64,000 nucleotides of DNA from Megaleporinus macrocephalus. Taxonomy: Eukaryota; Chordata; Actinopteri; Characiformes; Anostomidae. Made by a program: the position numbers and the translations under genes. This document shows positions 23,480 to 34,552 of this stretch, in pieces; within the stretch, counting starts at the first letter, position 1; each line of letters opens with the position of its first letter. The notes below the pieces were generated by a model that saw only the letters and a program-made list of their open reading frames with translations, made no database searches and had not been told where the DNA came from. Where the stretch lies: contig CM038716.1 of NCBI GenBank assembly GCA_021613375.1, positions 2,350,684 through 2,414,683 on the forward strand, written 5' to 3'.

Positions 23480-23790
23480 GCCCCCTTCTACCCTGTTCTT
23501 CAACAATCAGGACCACCGCAGAGCAGGTATTATTTGGGTGGTGGATCACTCTCAGCACTGCAGTGATGTGTTAGTGTGTGTTGCTCTGGTAGTGGATTAG
23601 ACCCAGCAGCGTCAATGCTGGTCTAGTGGGGAGCATTACAAAACTCCAGCACTTCTAGGTTTGATTCGCTTGTACCAGCACAGCATGCTAATATACCACC
23701 AACATTTCACGTCAGCTGCAGTGATGAGAAAGGCCCACCACCTAAATAATGCCTGCAGAGTGGAAAAGTGCAACTTCTTGCATTGCAAAC
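23480..23790 (+). repeat. palindromic-arm dispersed repeat, copy C
   Basis: Starts CTGTTCTTCAACAATCAGGA then CCACCGCAGAGCAGGTATTA in one orientation and ends with the complementary arm CTGCAGTGATGAGAAAGGCC then CACCACCTAAATAATGCCTG. The copy is therefore an imperfect long inverted repeat, able to fold on itself. Confidence 0.7.
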
Positions 23791-24590
23791 TGTAAATAGT
23801 TGTCATTTGCTGCTTTTATAAATTACCTTTTTTTAAAATATATTCATCCATGTATGTGTAAATACTGGTAATGCTAACATTTACAATACTGTTAAACCTT
23901 AAAAACTGAATAGGTCCTTTATTAGGTACACTCTCCCTTCTCTCACTCCCCCTTGTTGAAAGGCTGTGTAGTGACACCCTAAACACAATGTTTTAGGTGG
24001 GTAGGTTTGTGCCTAAGGCTTGAGTGTATGAGCAATTCAAGAACGCTGATTTATTTATTTAATAGAGACTTGTTTTTTTTTATGCACCTGTAGGCAACAT
24101 TGCTCATTATGCAGGATACATGCCGAATTCTGATGCACTGCATCACACGCTTTAGCTTTATACATACATTTGTAAATATTTGCATATACACAAGCACACA
24201 AATGCAGACAGCACCTGCCCTGTTGTCAGAAGAGGTCATTTATAAAAGACGTCACTGGAATAGCTGCATAGCAATGCATACCGTCAGACAATTTGTTTGG
24301 ACACAAATGAAACTGATTTTTTTATTTTTATTTATTTCGACTGAAAAGCATTTACACAGACACAGAAACAGATTCAGAAAGGGGTGACAAATAAAAGGAA
24401 AATCCAACATGAAGTGTCTTAGGAAGATGCCACAACAATATATATATATATACACACATTCCATCCTTTTCCATGTGGCAGCCCAGTATATAGTATTAGT
24501 ATAAGTATAAGTAGTTTTAATCTAATATTTGCTTTGACAACTCAGTACATTATTAAGTTGAATCAATGTTGCTGGTAAAGGAATTAATAA
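23791..24590. other. unassigned non-coding sequence
   Basis: AT-rich, with a short (TA)n(CA)n run at 24439-24458. No coding signal. Confidence 0.45.
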
Positions 24591-24868
24591 ATTCATGCAA
24601 TATCTGGGACATTCAGGAGAAATCTAAACATCAAACAGTGCGTGACTTTTCCAGCCATGTAACGTGTCGCATAGCCTTGTTGGAAAATCCTATCCGCCCC
24701 AGGGAGTACAATCAGAATGTATGGGTGTACGTGATCTGCAAGGAGGGATTTATATCCAAATTGCGAGTGCCTTCCATGTTGATGAGTGGGGCCAGAGAAT
24801 GCCACCAAAACATTCTCTAGACCATAACGCTGCCACCTACACACTGTCGTTGGCAAAGATAGAAGCAT
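24591..24868 (-). pseudogene. Tc1/mariner transposase fragment, minus strand
   Basis: A minus-strand open frame of 91 codons encodes the central part of a Tc1-type transposase of a different family from the copy at 22057. One reads ENVLVAFSGPTHQHGRHSQF and then ADHVHPYILIVLPGADRIFQ. The family motif QQDNAPCHTA, which holds the second catalytic aspartate, is here QQGYATRYMA, so the catalytic residue is lost even though the frame stays open. Flanking transposase regions are absent, so this is an internal fragment, not a gene. Confidence 0.75.
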
Positions 24869-24896
24869 AATACTGACTCAACTGTATATACATATG

Positions 24897-25384
24897 TATA
24901 CACCGATCAGCCATAATATTAAAAACACCACACTGTTTCTACACTCATTGTCCATTTCACTTATCATATATGAACACTTTGAAGTTTTACAATTACAGAC
25001 TGTAGTTTCAATTCAAGTTTATTTGTATAACACTTTTTAAGCCATCTAATTCCATCTAACTCTCTGCAGTGACACTGATATGGTGGTGGAGTGTTAGAAT
25101 GAATGGATCAGACACAGCAGTGTTTCTGGAATTTTTAAACATCTCCGTGTCAACAAGTACCATTCAGTTAACTGTGTTCTGTGGGCAACATCCTGTGACC
25201 ACTGATGAAAGACTAGAGAAAGACCAACCCAAACTGTCCAGCAACAGATGAGCTATCATCTCCGACTTTACATTTACAAGACGGACTAGCAAGGTAGGTC
25301 TAATAGAGTGGACAGCGAGTGGACAAAGTGTCTAAAAAGCTGAGAATGATCAACCACCCAAATTATATTGCTCTGTGGTCCTGT
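24897..25384 (+). repeat. palindromic-arm dispersed repeat, copy D
   Basis: The best-preserved copy. Its left end is TATACACCGATCAGCCATAA, a terminal motif common in fish repeats of this type. It continues through CAGTGACACTGATATGGTGG, GGATCAGACACAGCAGTG, CATCCTGTGACCACTGATGA and GATGAGCTATCATCTCCGAC to GCTCTGTGGTCCTGTGGG, where a SINE-like repeat begins. A foreign 34 bp tail sequence is inserted at 25007-25040. Confidence 0.75.
25007..25040 (-). repeat. short retroposon tail inserted in copy D
   Basis: TTCAATTCAAGTTTATTTGT and ATAACACTTTTTAA are the reverse complement of the tail found at about 44665-44695 (GAGCTATAAAAATAAACTTG type). It probably marks a strongly 5'-truncated retroposon insertion, or recombination. 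Confidence 0.5.
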
Positions 25385-25619
25385 GGGTATTGGAGCCAAT
25401 CCCAGCATCTTTGGCGAAGGCGGGGTACACCATAGACAATATTCACTCACGCACTCTAACCTACTGGCCATTTAGAGTGACCAATCAACCTGACTGCATG
25501 TCTTTGGACATGTGGGAGGAAACCGGAGTACCCGGAGGAAACCCATTCAAGCACGGGAAGAACATGCAAACTTCACACTCTTGCTGTGCTAACCACCACA
25601 CCACAGTGCCGCCCCCTGC

Positions 25620-25622
<3 letters not shown>
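25385..25622 (-). mobile_element. SINE-like dispersed repeat, copy 1
   Basis: Reverse complement of the repeat at 42446-42700. On the minus strand it reads from a tRNA-like head (GGTGTGGTGGTTAGCAC) through GGTTTCCTCCGGGTACTCCG, CCAAAGACATGCAGTCAGGT and CACTCTAAATGGCCAGTAGG to GGTGTACCCCGCCTTCGCC. The head resembles a pol III A-box region. The B-box region is degraded. A (TA)n run begins at its head-side end. Confidence 0.65.

Positions 25623-25624
<2 letters not shown>

Positions 25625-25678
<54 letters not shown>
25625..25678. repeat. (TA)n microsatellite
   Basis: About 27 TA units adjoining the SINE-like repeat. The IYIYIY-type open frames here on both strands are artefacts of this run. 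Confidence 0.95.
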
Positions 25679-25679
<1 letters not shown>

Positions 25680-27865
25680 ATTTTTTAAGATGCTGTGAAG
25701 GACATTCAAGCTTTTGAATATATAAAAAAGGCACACGCATCTTAAAGATCTTAATAAGAAACGAGCAGTGTACTGGCTCATCCAACTATGAGTTATATCA
25801 GAACCATTATACTGCTATGCCACAGACAAGCACAAATAACTTGGCGTACAAGCTGTGCAAAACAGCTGCGTGACTGAGCTAGGGAAGTCTGAGGCATGTT
25901 TCAAATGTAAATGCAACCATTACTCAGTCACCTCCCACTGTCCATTCCGGTGCTTCTGAAACAGTTCACTTTGTTTTCGAGGCACCAGGCATAAAATAAT
26001 CGCTAGTCTTTTGAGGGTAGAGTCAGCCTAATGACTCAGTCATGTCATCACAATCTCCTGGCCTTGTCTGCACGATAAGACCAAGATGAGCTGGTACTGA
26101 TAGCATGAGTAGAATATAGTTCCCACATTGGAGACATGAGCATCTAATACTCTGTCTCACCAGTACCTACTATACTTATACAAATAAAGCTGTTATGCAT
26201 GCAACAGAGCACCCTGCTCATACTCAGCGACAATTTCTCTGTGCTTTTCCTCGATGAAGGTTGTGGGCTGAAATCACCTGAGTTGCTCTCACAGTGATGA
26301 ATGCACCTGTGACTTCAGAATCATTCCTACACAGTGGGCCGACAATCACCCCCCACAGTGACTCGGTCTGTGACTCAGAAGTGTAAGTGAGCGTGCACTA
26401 GCTGGCCCAAGCCGCCTACCTCCAAACAACCTTAGAGGCTAACTGCCTTACCTGAGTTTGAAGTGCTAGCGGAATGAAACAGCACTGCAAGAGGCATGCA
26501 CAAACAATCAGGAGGGCTGCACTTAGCGTGCTCTGACCGCCTGAAGTCTACTGGGCAACACATTTCTAAGTTAGAGGAAGTTATAAGCAATTTCAAAACG
26601 GTTGAGAATGTTAGACAGTAAGTGTCTAATGTGTACCACAGCTCATTTACCACAGTTGTTTCTGAAATGTAGATAATTTATCGTGATGAATTAGGTCATT
26701 ATGCACTTTAATAAATGCATCATAGCTACTGTCAGTGCTTATAGAACACAGGGCAAGAGAGATTTGGTCTAATTACAGAAACAAGAACTGTGCAGTTCTG
26801 GACTACATAGCGATTTGAAAAGGACTGTATATTGAAAGGGAAACTAAATTGTTGCCCAATAAACTATGAGGTTGATAACGCTGTACACAGTGTGCATTGT
26901 GAGTGATTGTATCTAGTTTGTATTTCACTTGACTGCATAAAAAGCCAGATGACCACTGAGAATGCCTTGTGATTGGCTTTCGATTTAATTATTTAACCCA
27001 CATTCTGAGATAGACAGAGATGGAGCCGGACCAGATCTATTTATGTGTTAATGGAATGCAGATACAATTACATTAGCAGAAATGCATCTAGTGAGTGCTG
27101 ACTAGCAGGTGAGAAGCTAAACAAGAAGACAAAAGGTAAATTATATGCAAAGCAAGGCCTATCTGGGTAGATGAAAGCGCCCAAGTCAAATGTATCACTT
27201 TTTATCATAACAGGAAAAAAGTAAACAAATATGAAAAAACATGTGTGTTAATTTCTTTAAGAAAAAAGAATACATTGTTTTAATGCATTGTGAAACAGTA
27301 ATACCCAAAACAGTAATTCCAAACAACTGCTCATTCCCAATACTACCCTTAAAACAATAATATGTATGTAATAATAACCCTTTATTAGTTCATTAACCAA
27401 AATATGTTTTTTATACTATGAGTTACCTTTAATACAAATATAGAAGTAGAAAATTAAAAAAGTATAAACAAACTGTTTACATATCTCTTTTTACAATAGA
27501 GGTCCCAAAGAGGCAGAGTATGACTGAATCTTTGCTTACCTAGACAGCATCATTAATATGTTCAATATTGTAAATCTTGAATTAATACTCTTTTCTCTTT
27601 TCCTTAAACTTAGTGCTTTGATTTCAATTCCACACAATAAGTTAATATAAATCTTGACACAGTCGTCTCCCAAGACCCAAGAGTCATGTGACTTACTACC
27701 AGTCGGGGTTACCTGCACCTGTCCACCTGTTTATATATATATATATATATCCTGTCTTATTCTATGTTCATTGCCAAGTTTTGTCTCTCAAAGCATTTTG
27801 AAGCATTCTGTTAATTCCATCTGTTTGCCGTTACCGTGCATTACCCTGTTTCATTTTCTCGACTT
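25679..27865. other. unassigned non-coding sequence
   Basis: About 2.2 kb with no recognised repeat other than a short (TA)n at 27732-27750. Parts around 26000-26450 are of mixed composition, but nothing identifies a function. Confidence 0.45.
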
Positions 27866-27905
27866 TGTTTTTCACATTTACGGCATTTAGCAGACATTTT
27901 TGTCT
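27866..27905 (+). repeat. isolated end of the minisatellite-host repeat
   Basis: CACATTTACGGCATTTAGCA then GACATTTTTGTCTT is the same end motif as at 17712-17753, without an array after it. Confidence 0.55.
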
Positions 27906-28219
27906 TGCCCTTATTTTTTCATATCTTAGTTTTAAACTTTTCACGTTACATCTTTTGGTATGTCCTTTTGTGGTTATTTTGGCCTACTGGTTTTGACCCA
28001 GACTGTTAATGACACTGCCTTTGCCCTAAGCCCATTATTAAAGCATCTCAATCTTTATCTCTGTGTGTGCATCACTTCAGTAACATCTAGATTTATTTTA
28101 GTCCTAGAATTTGACCATTTTTTTTGGTTTCTACATGATTCAAATAAGGAACTTTTAAATAAAGGAACCTTCCAAGGAAATCTGCCCCAAGCCCAACAGA
28201 TAATGACCTAGCCCTACAG

Positions 28220-28410
28220 TGTTATGAAGGCAAGTTGGACCTGTAGTTGACTGGATTTACGACTGGTCGACTGGAGTGTTTACTGGTTGAGTATAGACCT
28301 TCCTTGGACCTTCTCAGATCATGTCTGTACCACTGCATAATCAAGAATAAAGCATGTACTCTTAACTGGTCTCCCTCTTCATTTTGATAGCAAGAAAAGA
28401 AGTTGCAACA
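28220..28410 (+). mobile_element. LTR fragment, copy 2
   Basis: The 3' part (CAAGAATAAAGCATGTACTC, TTAACTGGTCTCCCTCTTCA, TTTTGATAGCAAGAAAAGAA then GTTGCAACA) matches the LTR at 15147-15400. It has an AATAAA signal near 28344, starts TGTTATG and ends CAACA. No adjacent retrotransposon coding sequence is present. Confidence 0.55.
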
Positions 28411-29017
28411 CTAGTGTGTACTTTTGGGACATGACAGTAGTAATTATACGATGGGAAATCGATCAGTTAAACCTAAAACGCTCAAAGGGGTTATTTAACA
28501 CACTTTAAAGATTAAAAAATGCTTTTACTGGATGGTTCATGATCAGTGTGTTATCTCGAGCATTTTCAAGGCTCATGAGAACACAAATCTATGTTAAATG
28601 ACAAAAAAAAAATCAAAGTACCGATAATCGTTCTGTGGTAATGTCATATAAAGACCTCTTGTATATCTTTCGAGGACGCTATTTGTGTCAACAGCGGTGT
28701 GCTTTGTACAGTGACTTGCAACCATGTGAAATGTGGAACAACAATCGCAGTCAGGGGGAGCTCTCTGAAAAAAACAACAACAGCTCAACAACAGTGATTA
28801 GGAGTTCTGTTCATCAGTGTTCAAACGCGTTTGAAGTACACTGACTGCTTTGGCGCACTATTGGCCTAAAAAGATCTCACTGTCACCATCGATATGTTTA
28901 TGCAGCTGCTCTAATCATCTAATTACCGAGTCACAAAGTTGAACATGCTTTGATGAGCAGTAATGATTTTGCTCTGCTTTTTTAAAAATTATTATTATTT
29001 ATTTATTTTATTGCCGA

Positions 29018-29038
29018 TGCCCAGCCTCACGCTGGGCA
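29018..29038. other. perfect short hairpin
   Basis: Eight-base perfectly complementary arms with a five-base loop, just after an AT-rich run. Biological role unknown. Confidence 0.5.
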
Positions 29039-31089
29039 CACAGTGTTCTACCTTCATCCTTTGCAACTTCTACAGCTGCCTATCATTCCAAATTCTCTGT
29101 GAGCCTCTGAAATCAACAAAAGGTGCCTCACTTCCAGCAGCGAGCTCTATATGGCCTCACTACCTTGTTAACAAAGGTTTTTTTGAAGGCTGAATCTGCA
29201 ACCGCACTCTGTGTGCCATGTTGTTCTCTGCTTTCAGGGTGAGAAAGTATGTTGCTGAGAGAAACAAAGGGGAAAAAGATACCAATGTCTTGGTAGAAAG
29301 CACGAAAAAGAAGTGCGGGTTTCAGCCCAAGGAGATTTGGAATGAAGTACAGTAACTCACTGGACTTCGCTGCTGGCAAGTTAATCCAAAGGCTCCATTT
29401 GTTGAAATCAACTAGCCTTAGCAGGATATACTGAAGTGCAGCTTGAGACCAAATTCATTCCGCAGTCCTCAAAAGCCATGAAGCTTAAGAACGCAATTGC
29501 ATTAAGAAGTGTCAGTCCAGGGTCGTCGCTGGAAATAAATAGGAATGCATCTGAATGAATCACTCTGTGCAGGGTGATTTAATATGAAGCCAACATCTCA
29601 GCCCCAAGGCCTTCGTCAAGACAAGAAACAAATCGCACTGCATGATGATGTTCTTGGCTTATTTTATATATTAGAATCTTCGAAAGGCTTGTAAGCCAGA
29701 AGTGCCAATATCATACATGCTACAAACACACATTTAAGGCAAGAAAAAGGAAGGGGAAATAATTTCTAGGGTCCAAATCTTCTACCATTCTTCTCTCAAA
29801 GCATTAGCTAAACTAGTAGATAAAATGCACCTCTTCCAGAGTCTTTGGAAATACTTGACAGCCATGAAAAGTGCCATGTAGGCACCAGCCAGAGATAGAA
29901 AATAAGTGAACAAAACAGTTTGCCCTGATCTTTGAACGGTTCATTAATTGGCACGCAGTTCTTTTTCCGCTCTGAGGAAGAAAAAAAAAAGACAGAAAAC
30001 TGAAGGGCAATTATGTTATCCCTGCAACCCCATTTTTCTTTCAAGCTAAATAGTACTGTAGCCGGGAATTTTCTTTGAGGGCTTTTCACTTCATTATCAG
30101 ATTTAGGTTTGTTTTACTGCTTTAGCAGGACTTCCAGCCAGTGGAAATAGATCAAAACTATTCAGCTGGCACTCTCCTACAGTCAGACTGCTGCAGCATA
30201 AAATCTTCAGATTGCATTGCCATATGCCATAACTTTATTTTTCTTTGCATGACGACTAATGACTTCCATGTAACATATTACACTTTAATCACATCACATG
30301 ACCTGCTGTAGTCTGTGTTTGTTTTTCATACACATGGTTAATTCTAGTGTCTCTCTCAATATGTAATTGAATATTTATACACTTTGAGAAAAATAAATAA
30401 AAACACATCATAATCTGCTTATTTGATAATATTGTGTACACCAAACACTGTTTTTTGTGTATTACAATAATACTTCATTTGTGTTTTCTTTGAATTGGTA
30501 AACTTTCATCTGTCCTCTGCCTCTTTATGCATAGTTAAAATGAAGTCACAGAGTTAACTCCATCCTGTACTCCATTTGAAAACTCAGAATTGACTCCATA
30601 GAGTCGTGCAAAGTAGGGATACTGTAACCAGTTGTGCACCTGCATGCAAATCCAAAACAAGCAAAGTGACTGAACAAAAACAGTCATTTAAAAAACAATT
30701 GTTTGTCTGAAATGAAATAAAGGACATTGATTGTTATCTGTATCTACCTTTAAAGTTCTAAACTAAACTAATCTAAAGGAGCATTAATATTTTTTTTACA
30801 GAGGTGGTAAAATATGTGTTTTTTAATGTATGTAATAAATAATACAAGAGAAAATATTATTCTTGCCATGAAAAAAATGACATGAATCATGAAATAAATG
30901 CCAAACCATTAGGTGCCCATTCTACGGAATGACCAACAGAAACGTTAAGCATTTAGGGAAGCTCCGCCCCCACACACCAATATTTAGTTTAACGAAACCT
31001 ATTTAATGTGTAGAATTTTGACATTTAAAATATCTGTCGACATTTTCTGTAATCTAAATTTTTAGCTTCTACCATCTGCAAAATTTCAC

Positions 31090-31350
31090 ATGAGCCGGAA
31101 TTGTGACGTTATCAAATGATAAAGCTTGATGCAGTTACAACTGGCTAAAAATGGGAGGCATACGATATTTCTCTCCTTAATCTCATTACGTGGTTGGCCT
31201 GACATTTGTCGCTTTGGAGGTGTAATGAATCAACACCGTTGACAGAGATCGAGAGAATATTGCCTCTCAGACTACGGGGGATGGTGGGGGCAGGGATGAT
31301 TGTAGCACCTAATCATCACCATGCCTCATACCTCTCTGCTGTCAACATTC
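31090..31350. promoter_or_regulatory. candidate conserved non-coding element
   Basis: Non-repetitive, even base composition in an AT-rich setting, no open frame. It includes GTGACGTTATCAAATGATAA, which holds a CRE-like half site and a GATA-like TTATC. This is impression-based and needs cross-species alignment. Confidence 0.2.
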
Positions 31351-32111
31351 CAAAAATCATTCATTTCTGACTGATGCACTGCAATTACTGTATTCATCAG
31401 TTTGTTTATCCAATTAGTGGTACAGAAGTTCTTTTCAGATACAGCCTTAGATAATGTGCACTAGAAAGGGAATCAGATTTTCTCAGCAGAAAAGCTTCTA
31501 CACAATCAATCAATGCATTTTTAGAAGAGATGCCTGATGCATGCAGGATTATTTATTATTAATTTATTTCATTTGGTACTTTTGGCTGATTCGGGTGAAA
31601 TATAATATCAGGATACTGAAAGACACTTCCATGATACGTGACATGCAACATTTTATCTCACAGACAAAAAAATAGTGCCACATTACATGACGCAAGAGAG
31701 TTCCATGGGGTGCTTTTGAAGACCACCGCGATTCCCTGGCCAGCATTTTCTATTCATGTTTGTTCAGAACACAAACCCCATTTAAATATATGCAAATATA
31801 TTTATTTGAAAAAAAAAAAAAACATTTCTAACCATTTCTACCAAAGTTAAAGTCAGAGGTAAGAACATTTGGACCTCAGACTCAAATTCTTAAGCATGAA
31901 CCAATATGTTTATACGATTGAAAGCAATTACTGAATATTCTATTTTGTCCACTGCCCAAACAAACGGTACCAAAACTTTACCAAATATTTTTAAAGTAAG
32001 AAGGTTTGCTTATTTTAAGTCAATTAAAAAAAATAAGCAAAACATATTTTCATTAAAACACAAAATAGTTCACTTCATGTACCCCTTCTAAAGATATAAC
32101 TGTTGTACTTA

Positions 32112-32345
32112 AATGTACATATACAACTAAGTACAGTTGAAGTACAACTAACTACAATTAGTACTTTTAAATATACTTAAGTGTTAAAAATACTGAGTTA
32201 TTTTTGATAGAATATCTATAGTGTTGAGATAGTTCAGACTCATATGACGACACACATGCTAACCAGCATAAAAAAATTAGACACACTTTCTTATTTATCA
32301 AAAAACATCATCAGGTTAGAATTTAATGTTTCAAAATAAGTCAGT
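32112..32345 (+). repeat. local duplication S, copy 1
   Basis: Matches 34078-34335 almost throughout: ACAACTAAGTACAGTTGAAG, TTGATAGAATATCT, CAGACTCATATGACGACACA then CATGCTAACCAGC, and AACATCATCAGGTTA. The copies lie about 2 kb apart in direct orientation. Confidence 0.85.
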
Positions 32346-33959
32346 TATGCTTCTGTTGCTTCAGTGAATCCAGTTCACTCAACAGCTTTAACCCGGCTCT
32401 GCAAGTTACACATCACTGGTACACAGCACGACATGCAAATTCAATGCAACACATTAATAACACAAATACAGCTTCGCAGCCGCAGCCCGCGTTCCAGTTT
32501 CCAGATAGGTGTAACAAACAAATCAGCCTAAAGACCTTCACTAAGTTGTGATGCTTTAGGTGCTGTTAAAACGTCCGACAAGCCTCAAGCCTTGCCAGCT
32601 CTGGACCTTCTAATGGACAATGTTGCTAATTTAGTACATCTGTAGTACAATTTGGAAATTATTGTGATCAAAAGGTTTAAGTGGACAAAAAGCAATGTGA
32701 CATTAAAGCAAAGGAATGAACAGGAAACAATACTTTTGAGGGAAATGCTCTTTTATTACGCACAGCAGCAGAAAAGAACCACAGCCAGTCCCGCTAAAAC
32801 ATTTGAGATACGTCCCCTGTTCATGGTAGGTTCTTACACTCTACTAGCCACCACACAGCCCGACACAGAACAGCACTAAATATACATGTACACAACAGTA
32901 GTAAGTTTGTATGCAGTATCTCCAATAAGCAGTTAATGCCTACAATAATAATAAAAAATAATAAACAATAAATAAATAAATGCTATTAAGTTTGTTTTAA
33001 AGCACGCTAATCACAGGAAGGAAGGAAGGAAAATCGAAAGTCCTGTCTGTTTCGTGCTCAGGAAACCTACTGAACAAATTAACCGTGGCCTGCCAAAACT
33101 CACGGATAGCTTTTAAGTGAACCTTGGGTCAGTTTGAGGCTGGTCCAAATTTTAGATAGTTTGCAGCAAATAAGGCAATTTAACATCAGCCTGTGTTTTT
33201 ATCAGTGCATGTCAGAGATGTACTGTCTGCACTGTCTGACAAAGAAAGGTTAAGAAGTAAGGTTTATTTTATTACTGTTTGTGATACACAAGGCCATGTA
33301 CGGTTTCCTCTTTTAATCCCTCATAATGAAACAGTTTTGTTACTGTGCCTTTAAGACTAATCTGAGATAAATGAGCTCTGATCTGATAGGCTGATTAGGT
33401 TTTCCAGTGTCAGTATATATGTCAGTAATAATCTATGTCTGTGGCTATCAATGGTTTAATTGTAAGTAAAATGTTTCAGTCACTAATAGAGGCTAAGTTG
33501 AAGTTACAGGTGACTTGACTTGTATCGTTATCAAATTCCTGACCAATCAAAAAGCACACAGGGGTGTGATTTTGTGCGCTTTTGCTGCTGCAGTGTGGAA
33601 ATCAATCAAACCAAATAAAAATCCAAAAACCCAATCAGGAGTGGATGTGTTGCAGGGATGGTGAATTAATTTATATAGAATTTATACTCTGGACATTCAC
33701 AATGTGGAAATTAGCCAACAAGCTCTCTACACACATTTCTGCACATGTGCTTTCCAGGTACGTTATTTTGGTCTGGTTTATTTCATTCTACAGCTCTTCT
33801 CGTGTACCTTCAGTTTAGTAAACAGGTAGGAAGCTCTCAGGATGTTGGGTATGTAATATAAAACATGCCACAAAGGTTACAGTATAAAAGCTAAAATCTC
33901 ATAAAATGGGCCTCGCATGTATTAAGTGGACAATGTGATTGGATAGGGACAGGGTTTAG
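32346..33959. other. unassigned non-coding sequence
   Basis: Contains short AATA-rich runs near 32945-32985 and GGAAGGAAGGAA near 33017. No gene or transposon ends recognised. Confidence 0.45.
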
Positions 33960-34072
33960 CTGTGATTGTTGCCTTCAATGTAGAAGTGCATTTAGTAATG
34001 AGTAACAGTAGAAAGTATGTAATGAAGTGAAAGTAAAAGTATTAAAAAAAATACATGAAAAAAATATATATA
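33960..34072 (+). repeat. local duplication R, copy 1
   Basis: GATTGTTGCCTTCAATGTAG, AAGTGCATTTAGTAATGAGT and GTGAAAGTAAAAGTATTAAA recur at 34371-34485 with few changes. It resembles the inner end of a hAT-type miniature element common in fish. Confidence 0.8.
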
Positions 34073-34077
34073 CATAT

Positions 34078-34335
34078 ATACATATACAACTAAGTACAGT
34101 TGAAGTACAATTAACTACAATAAGTACTTTTAAATATACTTAAGTGTTAAAAATACCTAATACTTAAGTGTGTAAAACCATTAGGTTATTTTTGATAGAA
34201 TATCTTTAGTGTTGAGCTAGTTCAGACTCATATGACGACACACATGCTAACCAGCCTGAAAATAGACAAACTTTCTTATTTATCAAAAAAACATCATCAG
34301 GTTAAAATTTAATGTTTTAAAATATGTCATTTTTG
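34078..34335 (+). repeat. local duplication S, copy 2
   Basis: Second copy of 32112-32345, enclosed between the two R copies. It has an extra 30 bp or so around 34155-34185 (CTAATACTTAAGTGTGTAAA) relative to copy 1. Confidence 0.85.
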
Positions 34336-34370
34336 AAACATAAAAAAAAAACATTAAAAATATGTCATCA

Positions 34371-34552
34371 TGATTGTTGCCTTCAATGTAGAAGTGCATT
34401 TAGTAATGAGTAACAGCAGAAAGCATGTAGTGAAGTGAAAGTAAAAGTATTAAAACTAAGAATACATGAAAAAATATAGATGCTTGTAAAAAGTCCATAA
34501 GCACGTAAGTACAGTAACAAAGTACATCTATAGTGTCACTACTTTCCACAAC
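34371..34552 (+). repeat. local duplication R, copy 2, with hAT-like end
   Basis: Repeats 33960-34072, then ends in AAGTACAGTAACAAAGTACA and CACTACTTTCCACAACTG. The final CTTTCCAC.ACTG is the usual right end of a frequent non-autonomous hAT-like element of fish. Confidence 0.6.

Larger units (their letters stand above)
28411..32111. other. unassigned, largely non-repetitive sequence
   Basis: About 3.7 kb with few repeat signatures. It contains a perfect 8 bp-stem hairpin (TGCCCAGC ctcac GCTGGGCA) at 29018-29038. A stretch at 31090-31350 of mixed composition with several CpG is a candidate conserved non-coding element. No convincing coding frame is present; the 93-codon minus-strand frame at 29808-30089 is not recognised. 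Confidence 0.4.

Noticed and set aside
25485..25785. Open frames with IYIYIY runs
   Set aside because: Products of the (TA)n microsatellite read in either direction; the same applies near 48182-48394 and 27720.
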